Shown piece by piece: positions 25,475 through 39,227 of a stretch of 64,000 nt of DNA. The stretch is from positions 11,204,601 to 11,268,600 of the forward strand of contig OZ014413.1 in NCBI GenBank assembly GCA_963965975.1, in the 5' to 3' direction. The number at the start of each line of letters is the position of its first letter. Position 1 is the first letter of the stretch. The stretch comes from Xestospongia bergquistia (taxonomy: Eukaryota; Porifera; Demospongiae; Haplosclerida; Petrosiidae). The position numbers and the translations under genes were made by a program. The notes under the pieces were generated by a model. That model had not been told where the DNA came from, did no database searches, and saw only the letters and a list, made by a program, of their open reading frames with translations.

Positions 25475-25679
25475 TTCAGGAGCTAGCTGGTTGTCTCATT
25501 AGATTTTTCAAAATAATTAATAATTATAACTAAGTCAAATCCACTACGTTAGACTGGGTTAAAATTTAAAAGAGGGGTGGGGCCTCGCTCGTAACGGCAA
25601 CGTGCGAGGTGGAGCTGAGTTTTAAGGTGTTGGTTTTAAGTGAAAATCGACAACACAATCGCTCACAGAACTGAATAGA

Positions 25680-28600
25680 ATGGCTGCTCGAGTACATCCA
25701 GCATCTGAGGAGCCATCTGAAAATGGAGCGAGACGATTTGCAAGACATAACGCATGGTCAATTTCTCCTGTACACGAGAACAAATCTATCGGAGATCTAA
25801 CAAGTGAACGTAAGTAGTATATTTTTCATGATATTAATGTGACTTGTATATATGTCATAGGTCAAACACCATCTCCAGATGAGATCTCATCTGTTCCTTT
25901 ATCTCAACGTATTATATTTTATTTTCAGTGGCTCTCACAACACCCTCAAATAAATATCGACTTCGAATATTTGAGTGAACTTATAACTGACAGAGCAGAC
26001 ATTACTGCACACGATGGTACTATAAGATAGAAAGAGAGAAACTATAAAAATAATATTTTTGCTATTTAGAGCAAAGATCTATTTGATAACTGTAAATAAA
26101 TTAATATAGTATTATTTTTTGTATGCATTCAAAATTCCAATTTTTGTTTTTAGTGACATTATCTTTATTCTTTGCAGAATTCACAGAAGCAACAGTATTC
26201 CATGAAATTGCTTCACAATGGGATATCAAAGTGGCTGAATTTGTCCTTGTCAACGGAGGAGAGATTGATGCAGTCGACAATGAAGGACGAACTCCATTAC
26301 ACATTGCAGCATATTGTAATCATACTGATATGATTGAGTTTTTATTGGATAATGGAGGTTGGAAAATATTACTAATATATTCTATTAATGCTTCCTTTTA
26401 AATAGCTAAACTAGATGTCAAATCAAACGATGAACAAACAGTTGTACATTATGCAGTACGTGGATCAGCAATACAAGCTCTTGAACTCTTAATTGACAAA
26501 GGAGGTAACTCTCTTTCTCTCTCACATACATGCAAAGTTTCTTTTTTCCATAGCTTGTTATGATAGTACTAAGGGCAAACCATGTGTTGATATTCGAGGG
26601 AGAACACCACTACAACTTGGAGCTGAACTAGGTCAGTAACTTGTTAATTTTCATTAACTACTATTGAGTTATAGATCGTACTGAGGCAGTCCTGTTTCTA
26701 TTATCATTGGATTCAACTCATCCAGCACGATGTGATGTATCTGATAAAAATGGTAATCCAGCACTTGTCAGTATGATATCTAATATGCCACAGATGGTAA
26801 GATTAAACTAACTCTAATAATATTTGATAATCTAATGTATGTAGGCTCAATTAGGAATGGATCAATTTCATACAATCTTTGCTTCAGAAAGACGTCAAGA
26901 ATATTTATTAAGTCGTATTGAGTCCCAAGCTTATTCTACAAAATCTCCAGTAAGTGTATTTGCTATTACTTGATATCTACTTTGAGTATCTGTTTAGTTT
27001 GAGGCTACAGTGGAGCATAGAGTGATACCTGTTCTCACTCATCCTGTCATGAGGAAACTTATACAGGTGAAATGGAAGCGACTAGCTAGGCAAGTTACAA
27101 TACATAATTTGACACGTACAATAACTTGTCAGAACCTGCTTTACACCTCCTAACTTCTAATTTCCTTTATGTGCAGGTGGTATTTCTACATCCTCTTTGT
27201 CCTATATATCATATTCTTAGTAGTACGTTCACACATCATCAGACAACATTGAAAATAACTTTAAATTGTCCTATTACAAGTATCTGATGTACCATTAATT
27301 TTAATACAATACACAGAAAAAGTCCTTTATTATTCTCATATCAATTGTCCACCTGTTTATATGTCCTTAGAGTAATGTGTTCTATCTTACCTCATTCTAG
27401 ACATGGACTATTCTTATTGTGTATCCACCTATACAACAAAAGCACTTGTATACATTTCCTGAAGATAATTGGCGAGTATTATTAGGAGTAAGCTTGAACC
27501 TTTTAGTGTAACTACTCTGACTGATTCTTTTATTTACAGGTATTGGCAGTAATGTTATTGATGCAACAGATATTTGATGAGTTTATAGAATATTTTTTCT
27601 CATACAGAAAAAACAAAGTTTGTATTTTGATGCATTATAGAATTATGTATAAGTGGTTCTTATATAGCGTTACAAATCATGGATGAGAGAGCAACTAAGA
27701 GATGATTTATCACATTGTAATGGAGCAGATTTCCAAGAGGTACTGCATAAAAACTTTTTTAGTTAATTTTCTTCTCTCTTGTTTATAAATTGAAAAAGGA
27801 GCGTCAATTTATAATTCAGAAGCTTGATGATACCTCAAAATTGACTGCTAGATACTTCAAAGATGCTTGGTGAGTTAGAGAGTAAGACACCAGTTCATAA
27901 CACTTTCATATAACAGGAACTACATTGATATGTCATGTTATATATTACTCATACTGGTTATAACATTACATATTATTGATATTACATCACATTCTCAACA
28001 ATTAGCTCTATGGAATGCTAGGTAAGGAAGATACTGACATTAACAAAATAATCTTCTGTTATTAGAGCTGCTAGTTTAGCTCTTATAATAATTTGGGTGA
28101 GATTACTAGAATTTGCTCGTGCTTCTGAATTTCTTGGTCTGTTGTATTATATGAAATTACCTCAAGTAGTCTCTCTTTATAGGACCAATGATAGCAATAA
28201 TAGGTCATCTATCTGGAAATATTCTACAATACTTTATTGTTTTCGGTGTATTTTATTTTCCATATGGTATGTATTGTCTTTGTTTCTCTTTTGTTTATCT
28301 TTTCTTGTACATGTAGTGGCTAGTTTTTGGTTATTATTTGGAGGAGATGAACAGACTCTAGCAAATATTACTGAGCCATCAGAGGAACTCACTTCTGTTC
28401 ATAGAATATTTACAATGTTATTTCGTATGTCTCTCATTGATGACTATCCTTATCAGGTCTGTCCGTTAGTCCATCCGCCTACATTCATTATCCATTCATT
28501 ATTCATTATTTGTACATTTGTTTTCAATTTTACTATAGGAAATACGGGCTGTTGATGAATTCAGTGCAACGTTCTTAATAATATCGTTCATACTAGTCAG

Positions 28601-29604
28601 TGCTCTCATTGGACTGAACTTATTTATAGCATTATTATCTGATACATTTCAAAGGTACTACTTATAATAGAGTGTTTATTGACCACATGTTAATTACATG
28701 ATAATCCCTTTAATTTGCAATTTAATAGAGTGTTTATTGACCACATGTTAATTACATGATGATCCCTTTAATTTACAATTTAATAGAGTCTATGATAATG
28801 CATATGCTAATGCTGAGTTACAGAAAGCACAGTTGATCATGTCACTTGAGGAGAAAGCCATACACAAAAGTCGTCATAATTTTTGGCAGTTTATTCGTTG
28901 GAAATGTAATCCAATATCAGACTATTATGATGATGATGATGAAGCTAGTGGAGGGAAAACCACATCTATTCAGAAAATTACCCACCAGACTTATGTGAGT
29001 ACTATCTCTTTAGAAAATGTCAATATCTGATGTATACAGAAAATAGTTTCTGATTTACTGAGTAAAAGTGAAGATTCTAATGATAGACATACAAAAGAAT
29101 TACAAGTTGCTATAGAAGGACTGGGCGAGCAAATAAAATTCATTAATTCACAATTACAAGAAATAAAAATACTTATTGGAAGCTCAACATGTATGTTCTT
29201 ATAAAATAATATCTATAGTTTACATATAATGTACCATTTCAGCTGGACAAACCAGACTTCCTCCAATGGGAAGCAGAGAGCCATTATCTATGCCAAGTAC
29301 AGGAGAAGATACACTTAACTCTCTCCCGTCTCTCCCCTCAATACGAGCACAATGTATTGCAAAATATCCATCACAAAATCGTCGTTATTCAAAGGCACCT
29401 CCTGTACCCTATCAATCTCAAGCTAGCATTTATCAGGGACACAGACGGAGACGAATGGCATATGTTACAGCATTAAATGAAGCGGATGAGGATGAGGATG
29501 TCCCTTTATTAAATACCAATAATAACAATAACAATAATAATAACAACAATGATGATGATGATGATATTGATAACTTAAGTGCTGCGAGCACATTAGATGT
29601 GTAA
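25680..29604 (+). CDS. Ankyrin-repeat TRP-like cation channel
   Basis: About 900 residues. The N-terminal cytosolic part has ankyrin repeats (DAVDNEGRTPLHIAAYCNH, EFLLDNGAKLDVKSNDEQT, VDIRGRTPLQLGAEL). Six hydrophobic segments follow: YFYILFVLYIIFLVTWTI, NWRVLLGVLAVMLLMQQIF, DMSCYILLILVITLHIID, ASLALIIIWVRLLEFAR, LQYFIVFGVFYFPYVA and LIISFILVSALIGLNLFIAL. After S6 comes ALLSDTFQRVYDNAYANAEL, as in TRPV-like and related channels. The tail has a coiled-coil-like segment and an Asn/Asp run (AAT/AAC repeat near 29515-29570). The subfamily (TRPV-like versus TRPA-like) cannot be settled here. One intron near 28665 carries a tandem duplication with decoy acceptors. Starts at MAARVHPAS. Confidence 0.82.
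28671..28786. repeat. 58-bp tandem duplication ending exactly at a TRP exon
   Basis: AGTGTTTATTGACCACATGT starts at 28671 and again at 28729. Each unit ends in TTTAATAG-like sequence, and the real exon begins AGTCTATG at 28787. Confidence 0.93.
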
Positions 29605-29905
29605 TTATAATGATGTCATTTTGTATACAGCTGTCATTATTTGTTATCATATGATCTCAAGTATCTGCACTCGACGTGTATACTGATAACGTCATTGCCG
29701 TGTCATCATCTAACAGGACACACAGCTACAATATTAAAGGGCGTGGTTAAACTTATTAATAACATTCATAGATCATTTCCCCCCCGTCCACGCAGCACAT
29801 TCTCAATAAAACCGGATCATTCATTGAAAAACAACTATAGTTCTTGTCGAAACTCATCCAGTTCAGTAGGAAAGAGATCCGGTCATACATCAAGTTTATC
29901 TAATC
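29605..29905. other. Intergenic: TRP 3' side and UBE2A promoter
   Basis: There are 301 bp without a separate gene. The frame is open before the UBE2A ATG, but the upstream translation shows no E2 features and E2 proteins start at this Met. Confidence 0.5.
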
Positions 29906-30667
29906 ATGTCAACGCCAGCGAGAAGAAGATTAATGAGAGATTTTAAAAGGTAAGTTAGTACAAGTGTTAATGAGTGGTTCTAGCTGTCAATTAATATTTA
30001 GACTTCAAGAAGACCCCCCATCAGGAGTATCAGGAGCACCAACAGATAATAACATTATGTTATGGAATGCTGTCATATTTGGGTGAGTATAAACCACGCC
30101 CACTATTCACTAACCAACTGTTCTCATCTACATTAGCCCCAAGGACACGCCTTTTGAAGACGGAACTTTTAAATTGACAATGGAATTTACAGAGGAATAT
30201 CCAAATAAACCACCAACTGTTAGATTTGTCTCTAAAATGTTCCATCCAAATGGTATGTTCATAATGTATTGTTATGTTGTCATAATGATGTCGTATTTAA
30301 TGTATAGTTTATGCTGATGGTAGCATATGTCTAGATATATTACAAAATCGTTGGAGTCCAACATACGATGTCTCGTCAATATTAACGTCCATTCAGGTAT
30401 GAAATCAATTCATCTCTCCATTTAATTCCAGCTGCTAGTTTATCAGTCCATTAAGTCAGATCTTTCAAGCATCTATTTTAACTTTATGCGTCCATTTATG
30501 TTAGAGACTTATCATCATGTAATCTATTTATCCATTAGTCATTACTGGATGAACCTAATCCAAATAGTCCAGCTAACAGTTTAGCTGCTCAACTTTATCA
30601 AGAAAATAGAAGAGAATATGAGAAAAAAGTTCAAGCTATCGTAGAGGAGAGCTGGATGAACGTATGA
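29906..30667 (+). CDS. UBE2A: Ubiquitin-conjugating enzyme E2 A/B (RAD6)
   Basis: RAD6 is the E2 for histone H2B and PCNA ubiquitination and N-degron turnover. Five exons (29906-29949, 30002-30082, 30137-30252, 30308-30396, 30539-30667) sum to 152 codons plus stop, the same length as human UBE2A/B. It starts [19 protein letters not shown]. The E2 core shows [29 protein letters not shown] and the active-site Cys in [14 protein letters not shown]. The terminus is [21 protein letters not shown]. All key residues are present. It is convergent with USP12/46, 425 bp between stops. Confidence 0.97.
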
Positions 30668-31092
30668 CGACTACTTTAAACAAATGACACCTTCATGTTC
30701 TTCAAGTAGTATATATATATATCTTATTATTGTTTGACAACCTTTTTGTTATAAATTATTGGTAATAGTACTACAGACCTATTACTTGTGACCATTAAAA
30801 TACAGGAATAACTAATATTGTATTATAGTAAACATCACTGCCAACTCAGTGTTTCAGTTAATATTGATAACTGTAGTTTTTTATTGTTATATAATTCTTA
30901 AAACAAGGTGTTGTCCCTCTGATGTAGAAGATTTCCTTTTCAGTATATCCTGCTGGATGACATCATTATGATGTCATAGTACATTCTATTTCAATTTGCC
31001 AATTACAAGTATTAAAACATTCACACAATAACAACAAGTAAACAACAAATAAACAAGTAAACAAGATGTTGTGTAAATAAAATAATATACAA
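30668..31092. other. Shared 3' intergenic region of UBE2A and USP12/46
   Basis: AT-rich DNA. AATAAA-like signals lie near 31050 and 31075 on the plus strand. I see no coding potential or structured RNA. Confidence 0.5.
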
Positions 31093-32555
31093 TCATTCTT
31101 TATCTCTTGACTGATAAAACAGGATGTATCCTGACTCATTTGGTTGACTGCTTTGTGAATCTGTTAGTCCAAAAAACTGTTCTATCATGTGTGGCTCTAT
31201 CTCCTGAGGAGGCATATCATAACAAGATAAAGTGGGTGTGGTTTACCTCCACAATGTCATCATCAAACAGTAACCAGTATCCATGGCTTTTAATTACTGA
31301 TATATAATGACCTCGATTAGGACCACTAACAATAGGGGTAGAGTTAACCACACCCATTAATGACATCACTTACGTGCCGCAATGAACAACAACACCAATT
31401 AAATCGTACATCCTATCTGGGTTACTGGCATCATCAGACTAAGAAACTGGTTTAACAGGTTATACATAAGAGGAAAACAACTCACTGTATTGAAGAGTTT
31501 TAGTTCCCATGGGAACACAACTCGATGTGATAATTTGGTGTATCGATGTAAGTGTTCCATATATTTGAATCTTTTGAGGTGAAGTGCCAAAATTATCGGT
31601 AATTTTTTAATTCTTAGTCTTTTAGTGGCCTCTTGTTTACTACAGCAACGTTCACAATAATATTTGTACTCTGATGACAAGGTTTCACTCTTACTAAACA
31701 ACCTAGATTATACAACAATGTTTGAAATGTTCCCTATCTTTGTTTGCTTACTTCAAACAATGTGATATGGATGCATTTTGGTCAATATCAACTGAAATAT
31801 CTAAAAAGTCCTCTTGTTTGCTACGAACAGTTTCACAACATAAACATTTAGTTTCGTTCACTAACACTCCTTGAAAAATATCATGGATCCAGGTAGAACT
31901 AGAACCAAGAGAGTCGGGTCGTTTAGCTAGGAGAGAAGTGAGATATCAGATCTTTTGTCAGGAGACATACCAACTAATAAATCTGCTATTGTATTGAGAA
32001 GATAATTGAGAAATTCATGAGCATCTTGTTGTTGCATGTTATCAAACACAACTAAATAAATAAAATAAATAAAATAAATAAATTAACACTTAGTAGGTGT
32101 AAATAATGTTTATATCTATTCATTTATAATTATTCCTTATAATTTTATTTACCATTTTCTTTTTTGACTCTAGATATAAATTTTCGGGGTTGTATTTGAC
32201 CAAATTTCTTTTTTGAAGATGACATTTGTATAAAAAGATCAGCCAGTGCTGATAGCAGTGTCTCTGGTTGATCCTCAGGATGAGAGTATTCTAGAACTTT
32301 TTCTCTGAAAGGAAGGCAGAAATAAAGTGCCTGAAGTACTGAGTTAGCATAACAAGTGTTACCAAACTAGGGAGATAGAGAGAGAGAGAGAAATTGTGTA
32401 ATGATTTTAACATTATAATAATTATAACTGACATTTGCTAAACCATTGTATCTCTCATGTTCAGGTAACTGTTCGAGACGTTCCAAACTAGAACCGTTCG
32501 CTCCCTATAATATTAAAGAAGAGAGTGATGTCTTCAGGAAATACCAACTTACCAT
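31093..32555 (-). CDS. USP46: Ubiquitin-specific protease USP12/46
   Basis: USP12/46 is a C19 cysteine protease activated by WDR48/UAF1 and WDR20; vertebrate members deubiquitinate histones and other targets. The first coding exon supplies only the ATG (32555-32553), spliced to [17 protein letters not shown], matching the family's MGAN start. The catalytic Cys box reads [20 protein letters not shown]. Later come [20 protein letters not shown] with paired zinc-binding cysteines, [20 protein letters not shown] and [13 protein letters not shown]. The His box exon lies near 31330, and the C-terminus reads [14 protein letters not shown]. It is head to head with the VWA3B-like gene (110 bp). USP12 and USP46 cannot be told apart, as the split is vertebrate. 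Confidence 0.92.
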
Positions 32556-32665
32556 ATTTTGTACTGGAATGACACGCCCATAATATTTAATAAACAACGT
32601 GGGCGTAATATTGAGCCCCGCCCAAATTCAAAACTTGCACCTTGAAGAAAGAAACCTTGTATGAA

Positions 32666-35600
32666 ATGGCTGCAAGAGAAGTCGAACAAAACTGGCCTCC
32701 AACGGCTACAGTACAGGAGACCTCCAAGATGTGGTTACAAGTACGTAAATATTACATTAAATTATATAATAATTATAAATATTGTGATTATTTTGTTTCC
32801 TCTAAATGACAGGCTAACAGCTTGCAATCTAAAGGACTCTATCTAGATCAACTATTGCCAACATTAGGATTTAAACAAAGTCAAGGTTAAATTATTAACA
32901 AATATTGCAGTTCTCGTACTCCAATACTTCACTATCTCATTCTAGGTACTGTCCAAAATAGTGGTGTTCATATAGAGTCAACATACGCAGATGGCCTCTT
33001 TACCCAGCATCCTGATTCTAAAGGAAACGTCTACAATGTAAGACCACGCCCATTTTAATATTTACATGTAGCTACACTAAAATAGATATGTGCCAATGAG
33101 ACTCAAATGCAACTTGTTGAAAACCAATTGACTGATTTTATTACACTTTTAAAAGCTCGACTACAGTGGTTGAACACCAACAGGTAGACCACACCCATTA
33201 ACCACACCCTCATGACATATCTTATTATCACAAGTCGGCTCATGTTGGGAGCACTAGTCCATTCACGAGCTATCATTATTGTTGATTCAACAATTTCCGA
33301 TCCATCTCAGCTGGTCTCTTATATCAATGCCACTAAACTCTTCATAAAGGAACAAGTATCGCAAATAGACAAATTTAATATCATCAGGTAACCACCCCCT
33401 GTCATGTGACTGATTGTGTGATACGTCATGTCATATAGGTGTACTGGTGGATTGAGCTGTTACAATGAAGGTGGGCTCATTGACGTCACTACCAAGACTA
33501 TTGAAGCAGCTATACAATGGCTTGAAGAGGGACAACCCACGTCTAATGTTCCCCTCACCAATAATTTAGTAGAAGCAATGACTCAATCTATTACTAGTGA
33601 AGGAGTATGTGTTATATATTTAATACATTTCATGATATTTCTGCTTCTTCACAGACTGACGCAGTCTATTTGATGACACAGGGAAACAGTGCCTTACGAT
33701 CATTACCTCAGCTCCAAGATCTCTTAGAGACCTCTCAAGTACCTGTTAATATTAGCGTATATATATGTAATGATAATAGTGCTGTTGAAGAATATAAAGA
33801 GCTCTGTCAGTCCTCACATGGAAGGTAACTGACATCATGTGACAATCACATGACACCCACATGATTATGTGTTTATTGTGTAGATTGCATCTCTATAATC
33901 CTAATGCACCACTTTATCCAGTGGCTGACTCCAATCCCTCATCGCGCCCATCTTCAGCTCAAAGTAGTACCAGTTCAACCAGTAATACCAGTAAAACAAG
34001 GTTAGTTAGTACAACTACAGGTTTATCAAGTACTCATTTCTTTCCAGGCCGCTTGTACTACCTAGAGAAGATGTTCTTTTGATATGGGAGGAGTTAGAGA
34101 GAGGACGAGATACATTAGCAGAGATACAAGCTATACGACTAGAGAGACAATCAGTACAAGGTACTGGACGAGATAAGATGTCATATCTTCCCTTGAATCC
34201 TTCCAAAGAAGAGTACATGTCTTCAGTTCAATGGTTGGAGGTAGAGATAATAAAATCCTATGATGTTTAATATTACTCTAAATTTCTTTTATAATTAGGT
34301 TCACGGTTTGAAGACAAACAATCTGATGTTCTCTGATTTAGTCAATAAACTAGCCTTTCAACATTGTGAAGGTTTGCTCCGCCTATCAGCTAGTCCAAAC
34401 CACACCCACAATAACGAGGACATACAAGTGGTAAGTACATTCATTATTAACTCATCTGGTCATGTGATATCGTTATAGGTTAATTGTGATAAATTAGTTG
34501 GGGCTCAATATTGTCGTGGGTTTGTCCATTTAAGGTATACAGCATCTGTTATTTAACTTTATAGTAATATTGTCGTAGATGGGAAGGTGATAAGATTATT
34601 CATGCTCATTTGGACGAGAGAACATTCCAGAGCTATCGCAGTAAAGTATTACAAATTATAAGTGAATGCGAAAAAAGGTCAGTTACATAACAGCCTTGTG
34701 GGTGTGGTTTTCATTATTGAATAGATCTGAATGGCTTGAAAAAGGAAGTCGAGAACTTTTTGGAACAGTCTTAGAACAAAATGTAAGTTATTTTGACCAC
34801 ACCCCTTCATTTATATATTTCGTAGATTGTTATCTGTATTGACAAATCAAGTTCACTGAAGAGCCGACTTAGTTTAGTAAAAAAGAAACTCCGTCAACTA
34901 CTTCATGAGCAACTGGTTCATAAAACCAGTTTTACTTTACTCGGCTTTAGCAGTGATGTCATTGCTTGGCGGGAACATCTAGTTCCTGTAACTCCTCAAA
35001 ATATCACAGCTGCACAAGAATGGATAGAGGGACTAGTAGCGTCAGGAAGTACGGACACTTTAGGAGTATTAAGGCAAGGGTTAGGGATCTCAGGAGCTGA
35101 AGCATTATATCTTCTTACAGATGGCAGGTCAACTTTAGTATTGTTAAACACTATAGTTATTGACTGATATCTTTTATCTTAGACCTGATCAATCACCCGA
35201 TGTCATTCTAGCTCATTTACAACAATGGCGCCAAATACCTGTTCATACAATCTCATTCAATTGTGCTGATACAAAAGCTAACACATTTCTAGCCAGACTA
35301 GCAGCTGTCACTGATGGACGGTAAACACAACAGTGTTTGACCACACCCACTAATTCCTTCTCTCTCTCTCTCTAGATATCACTATTACTCTGAAGACATA
35401 TCTAATCCTGATGGTCCTGTCTCTCATCAAAGTGATGACCTCCAGTTATTAAGTGATGAAATGACATTAGCTCATGACCAATTGATCAGAGCAGAACAAT
35501 TACGAGAAGAATGTGCCAAATTACAACAAAAAGGAAAAAGTATGTTAGACAATTATTATTATGTAATTATTATGTAATTAATAGTATTGTTAGTAGACAT

Positions 35601-38600
35601 TAATCTAATTAATGCTAAGATATACTATAATAGTTGATGGTTTTAGTTATTATTATTAAAAGACAAAGATAGAGATTATTACAATAAAGAACAATACAAA
35701 ATGAACTATTTAATAGCAATTGTTAAAGTTTGATAACCTCTGTAGCGTCTAAAAAGATATTTAATTTTATTATTATTTTATAGGGACCTCTTCTTGTTCC
35801 ACTACACCACAAAAAAAGAAACAATCTCGTAAACAGTAAGTTAAATTCTTTTAAGCCCACACAGTTAATTAAATGTTTACACTAGATCACATGACAAGCT
35901 TTCACTTTCAAAATGGTTTAAAAAGAACACACTATCTAAGCGTCATCTAACATTAATGGATGCTTTGGGACCCACGTCTGTTCCACATGATCCTGTACAT
36001 GTACCCATTTTGGCCAAACATGTACGTGGGAAAGTATTTGACAATACATTAACAACAGCACATATTTCTGGAAAGGGGCGTGTCACATTAATTAATCCAT
36101 TGGGAATAGATTTGCTGTCTTATGAAGAGAAACTTGATCAGTACATTACTGAATGTAAACAAAGATTGGAAAGAGAAGTAATGGTTTATGCAAAGATAGA
36201 GACAGTCCGAGAGGAACTTGGTCTTGGAGAAGAAGATATCCTGACATATCATGAGAACAGAGATGTCTTACGTCAACATTTAAAGAAGATTGAATGTGAT
36301 AATATACTGAAAGATGTCGATGTAGTAGAAAGTGAAATTAAAAAAGCTCAAGCATTTAAAAAACAAGCGGCTGCTTTGAGAGAGGAGTCATTAAAACGTC
36401 AACAAAAAGCATCTTTGCATGAGTCTCTCTCCAAAGTAAGTACTCCATCTCATCACTCGTCTATTTCTGAGGGTAGTAGTGTCAATTTAAGTGACAAACC
36501 AGTTGTCAAAGAAAAGGTGAGTCATCTTACAATATGCCCACATAATATATTGATATGTCTCCATAGCCCAAGTCAATTAAAAAGAGTGGGCAAGTTATAA
36601 GACGTGGTCAACAAGTTATCGGACCTAATCCTAAAGATGGTCTACTTTATCCAGGTATATTAACATTACATGTACAAGTGTATATGTATATGTACATATA
36701 GGTATTGTCAGTGATCTACCTCATCATGGTGCATGTGAAGTGTTACTTAGTACTGGTGATAGTGTTACCATAGCAACAAAGCTCCTCTTACCAATTGGAG
36801 GCTCTGCCCCTTGCCCATCTCTTCGTCCTGGTGACTATGCTCTCGTTCGGACAAGAATTAAATTAATTAAAGGTGATCTTTATCTTCCGTGTGTGGTCAG
36901 AGCCCTCCCTGAGAACCCTCGTATTGGTAATGCTAGGTTTTCTGTATCTATCTTTGGAGGACGAGTAGTGACGTGTTCCCGAAGTGCTATCGTCAAAATT
37001 GGGCGTGACCAATATCATATGTCATGTGAACAATTGACTAATTGGCTTCAACAACACAATAATGAAATATTTGATACATCTATACAATCACCTCAACTAT
37101 CTTCAACACCTAACAGAGGAACAACCCCTATATCCCCACGTCTACAAAGAGGAACAACCCCTCAATCACCACATTTACAACCTATTTTTATTCCATCTAG
37201 TACAACAATAGATGATGCTGAACCTCATCTCTATTCTCCAGATATATCCAAACCACACCTATTTTCTCCAGGTCCAACAGACACTCCTATTAATCCAGTC
37301 TACCATGGACCAGTTATGGTAGACCGAGGAACATCCCCTATTGTATTATGTGATACAGGAATTAATACTGATCCTATAACAGAAAATAAAGGAACATTAA
37401 CGGATCCTATGAAAAGAGATGTTGCCACAGTAACAGAATGGGAGGAGTTTGAATTGGAGGAGAAAGAGAGACAAGAGAAAGAGAAGGATAATGAAGATCA
37501 AACAGAAATATTAGAGGAAAATACTCCTCACCTTTCAGAGGAAGAAGATGGTCATCATGATTCCATTAGTTGTACATCTCAAGATCTCACAATTGGAATG
37601 TTAGACTCCACTCATATCTCAAACCCTTCGGAGCCAGTACCCGGAGAACAAGTCTTATCTCGTTGGATGGATGATGGATGGTATTATCGAGGTATGGGTG
37701 GATGGATGGATGAATGGATGGACGGACATATGAATGGATGAATAAGAAAGATGATAAAGTTGGACAAACTGGTTTTTATAACAGGTATTGTTATCAACAA
37801 ACATGATGATACACACTGGACTGTACAAGATGCTAATGGTGACTGTGAAATATGTCCTCGTGATGACATCATTACAGATCAAGATGACGCCCCCGTGATC
37901 ATTAAAGTGAGCTTCACCCACTACTTAATATATTGTATACAATACTTACAGATTGGTGATCCAATCATTTCATTACATCCTTCATATCCACACAGTTATG
38001 CACCAGGTAAGTGACCTTATATTTGTATATTAATTGAATGTAAATTAGGTCATGTGACTGGGATATTGGCAGATGGATTAAACATGATGATAGAATTATA
38101 TGATAAAGTTCAGGTATAACAGGCGCAATATATTATTTATTACCTTTAAAGTATATTATGTACTGATTATAGGGGGTTCTCCCACGTCATGAGATCTATT
38201 CTACTAATGAAGATAAATATCAAGAAATTGTTCAGTTTATTTTGACTCAAGAACAAGGTTGGGTTGGTAAAGCAGTTATTGCACAAAGAGAGGAGACTGG
38301 ACTATTTCATCCTGGTCAGTCAGTATAACTTTATCATTGCATTTTATATCTGTACATGAATATAGCACATGTATAATGTATGACACATTACAATTATCAA
38401 ATTTAAATGTTTTCAATTATATTTACAATATTTAGGAGTTGTTATAAAACAGTTGAAGTCATCTCAACAATATCTCATTCGCTGGTCTGACAATTCTACT
38501 CAACTTCAAGTTAGTAATATATAGTTATTGTTAATTAAATCATTTAATTACAGGATATTACTCACATGTTTGGTGAATTGACTCGGCGACGACCACTCTA

Positions 38601-39074
38601 TATTGGGGATTATGTCATTGCATTACCAGAGTCAGGTAACAGAGATACTGATAAAGAAAACGATAATGTTTTATTAATTAGGTCATTTAAAGGGTGTGTG
38701 TCATCCTGGACAAATAATTGGTGTTCAAGGGACAAAGTTAATAATCCGTTTCCATGACAACAAGTGGTCAGTATTGTATTAATAAATAATAAAATACTAG
38801 TTCTTTTTGTAGTCATCTGGCATCTTCCGAACATTGTTTCTGGATCAGTGATACTTATTATCAAAACAGTACTGATATAATCTCTAGTATTCAACAGTCT
38901 CAAACTAATAATGAACAGTTATTTCAGACTAGTACTGATCGTCTGCAGTCTCAGACCAGTACTTATCCTGAGCAGTCTCAGACTGATACTGATCCTCAAC
39001 AGACAGGTTGTGATCAGCAGTCTGATACTGATGATACTCATCCTCATACCAATACTTCTTCAGTCTCAGACTAA
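32666..39074 (+). CDS. VWA3B: VWA3B-like protein: VWA domain plus tudor-like DUF4537 repeats
   Basis: A large protein of unknown biochemical role. VWA3 proteins are usually found in animals with motile cilia. The N-terminal region (TKMWLQ, LVHSRAIIIVDS, IIRCTGGLSCYNEGG) has a first VWA-like fold. The main VWA domain follows SEWLEKGSRELFGTVLEQ, then VICIDKSSSLKSRL, where DKSSS fits the DxSxS MIDAS motif, and ALYLLTDGRPDQSPDV. A coiled-coil segment is next (EEKLDQYITECKQRLEREV). DUF4537/tudor-like blocks are LRPGDYALVRTRIKLIKGDL, WYYRGIVINKHDDTHW and PGVVIKQLKSSQQYLIRWS. The tail is rich in SQT/DTDP repeats. It starts at MAAREVEQNW; stop at 39074. About 25 exons; edges are partly approximate. 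Confidence 0.82.
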
Positions 39075-39227
39075 TACTGGTTGTAAGTAAACAATATATT
39101 GTAGTATTATATCATTGAATTATCACACAAAAAATGGTTCATTACCAAAAAAAATTATATACAAAAATCAACTAAAAAAATTACAAAAATTAACTCAAAA
39201 TGTACAAAGGAGAATAAAGTTAGTCTT

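Noticed and set aside
29641..29905. N-terminal extension of UBE2A upstream of its ATG
   Set aside because: The frame is open, but E2 proteins of this class start at MSTPARRRL and the spliced length from that Met equals the usual 152 residues.
32661..32846. Alternative start MKWLQEK before the VWA3B-like gene
   Set aside because: It runs into the intron after 32741. The ATG at 32666 gives the frame that continues into the next exon.
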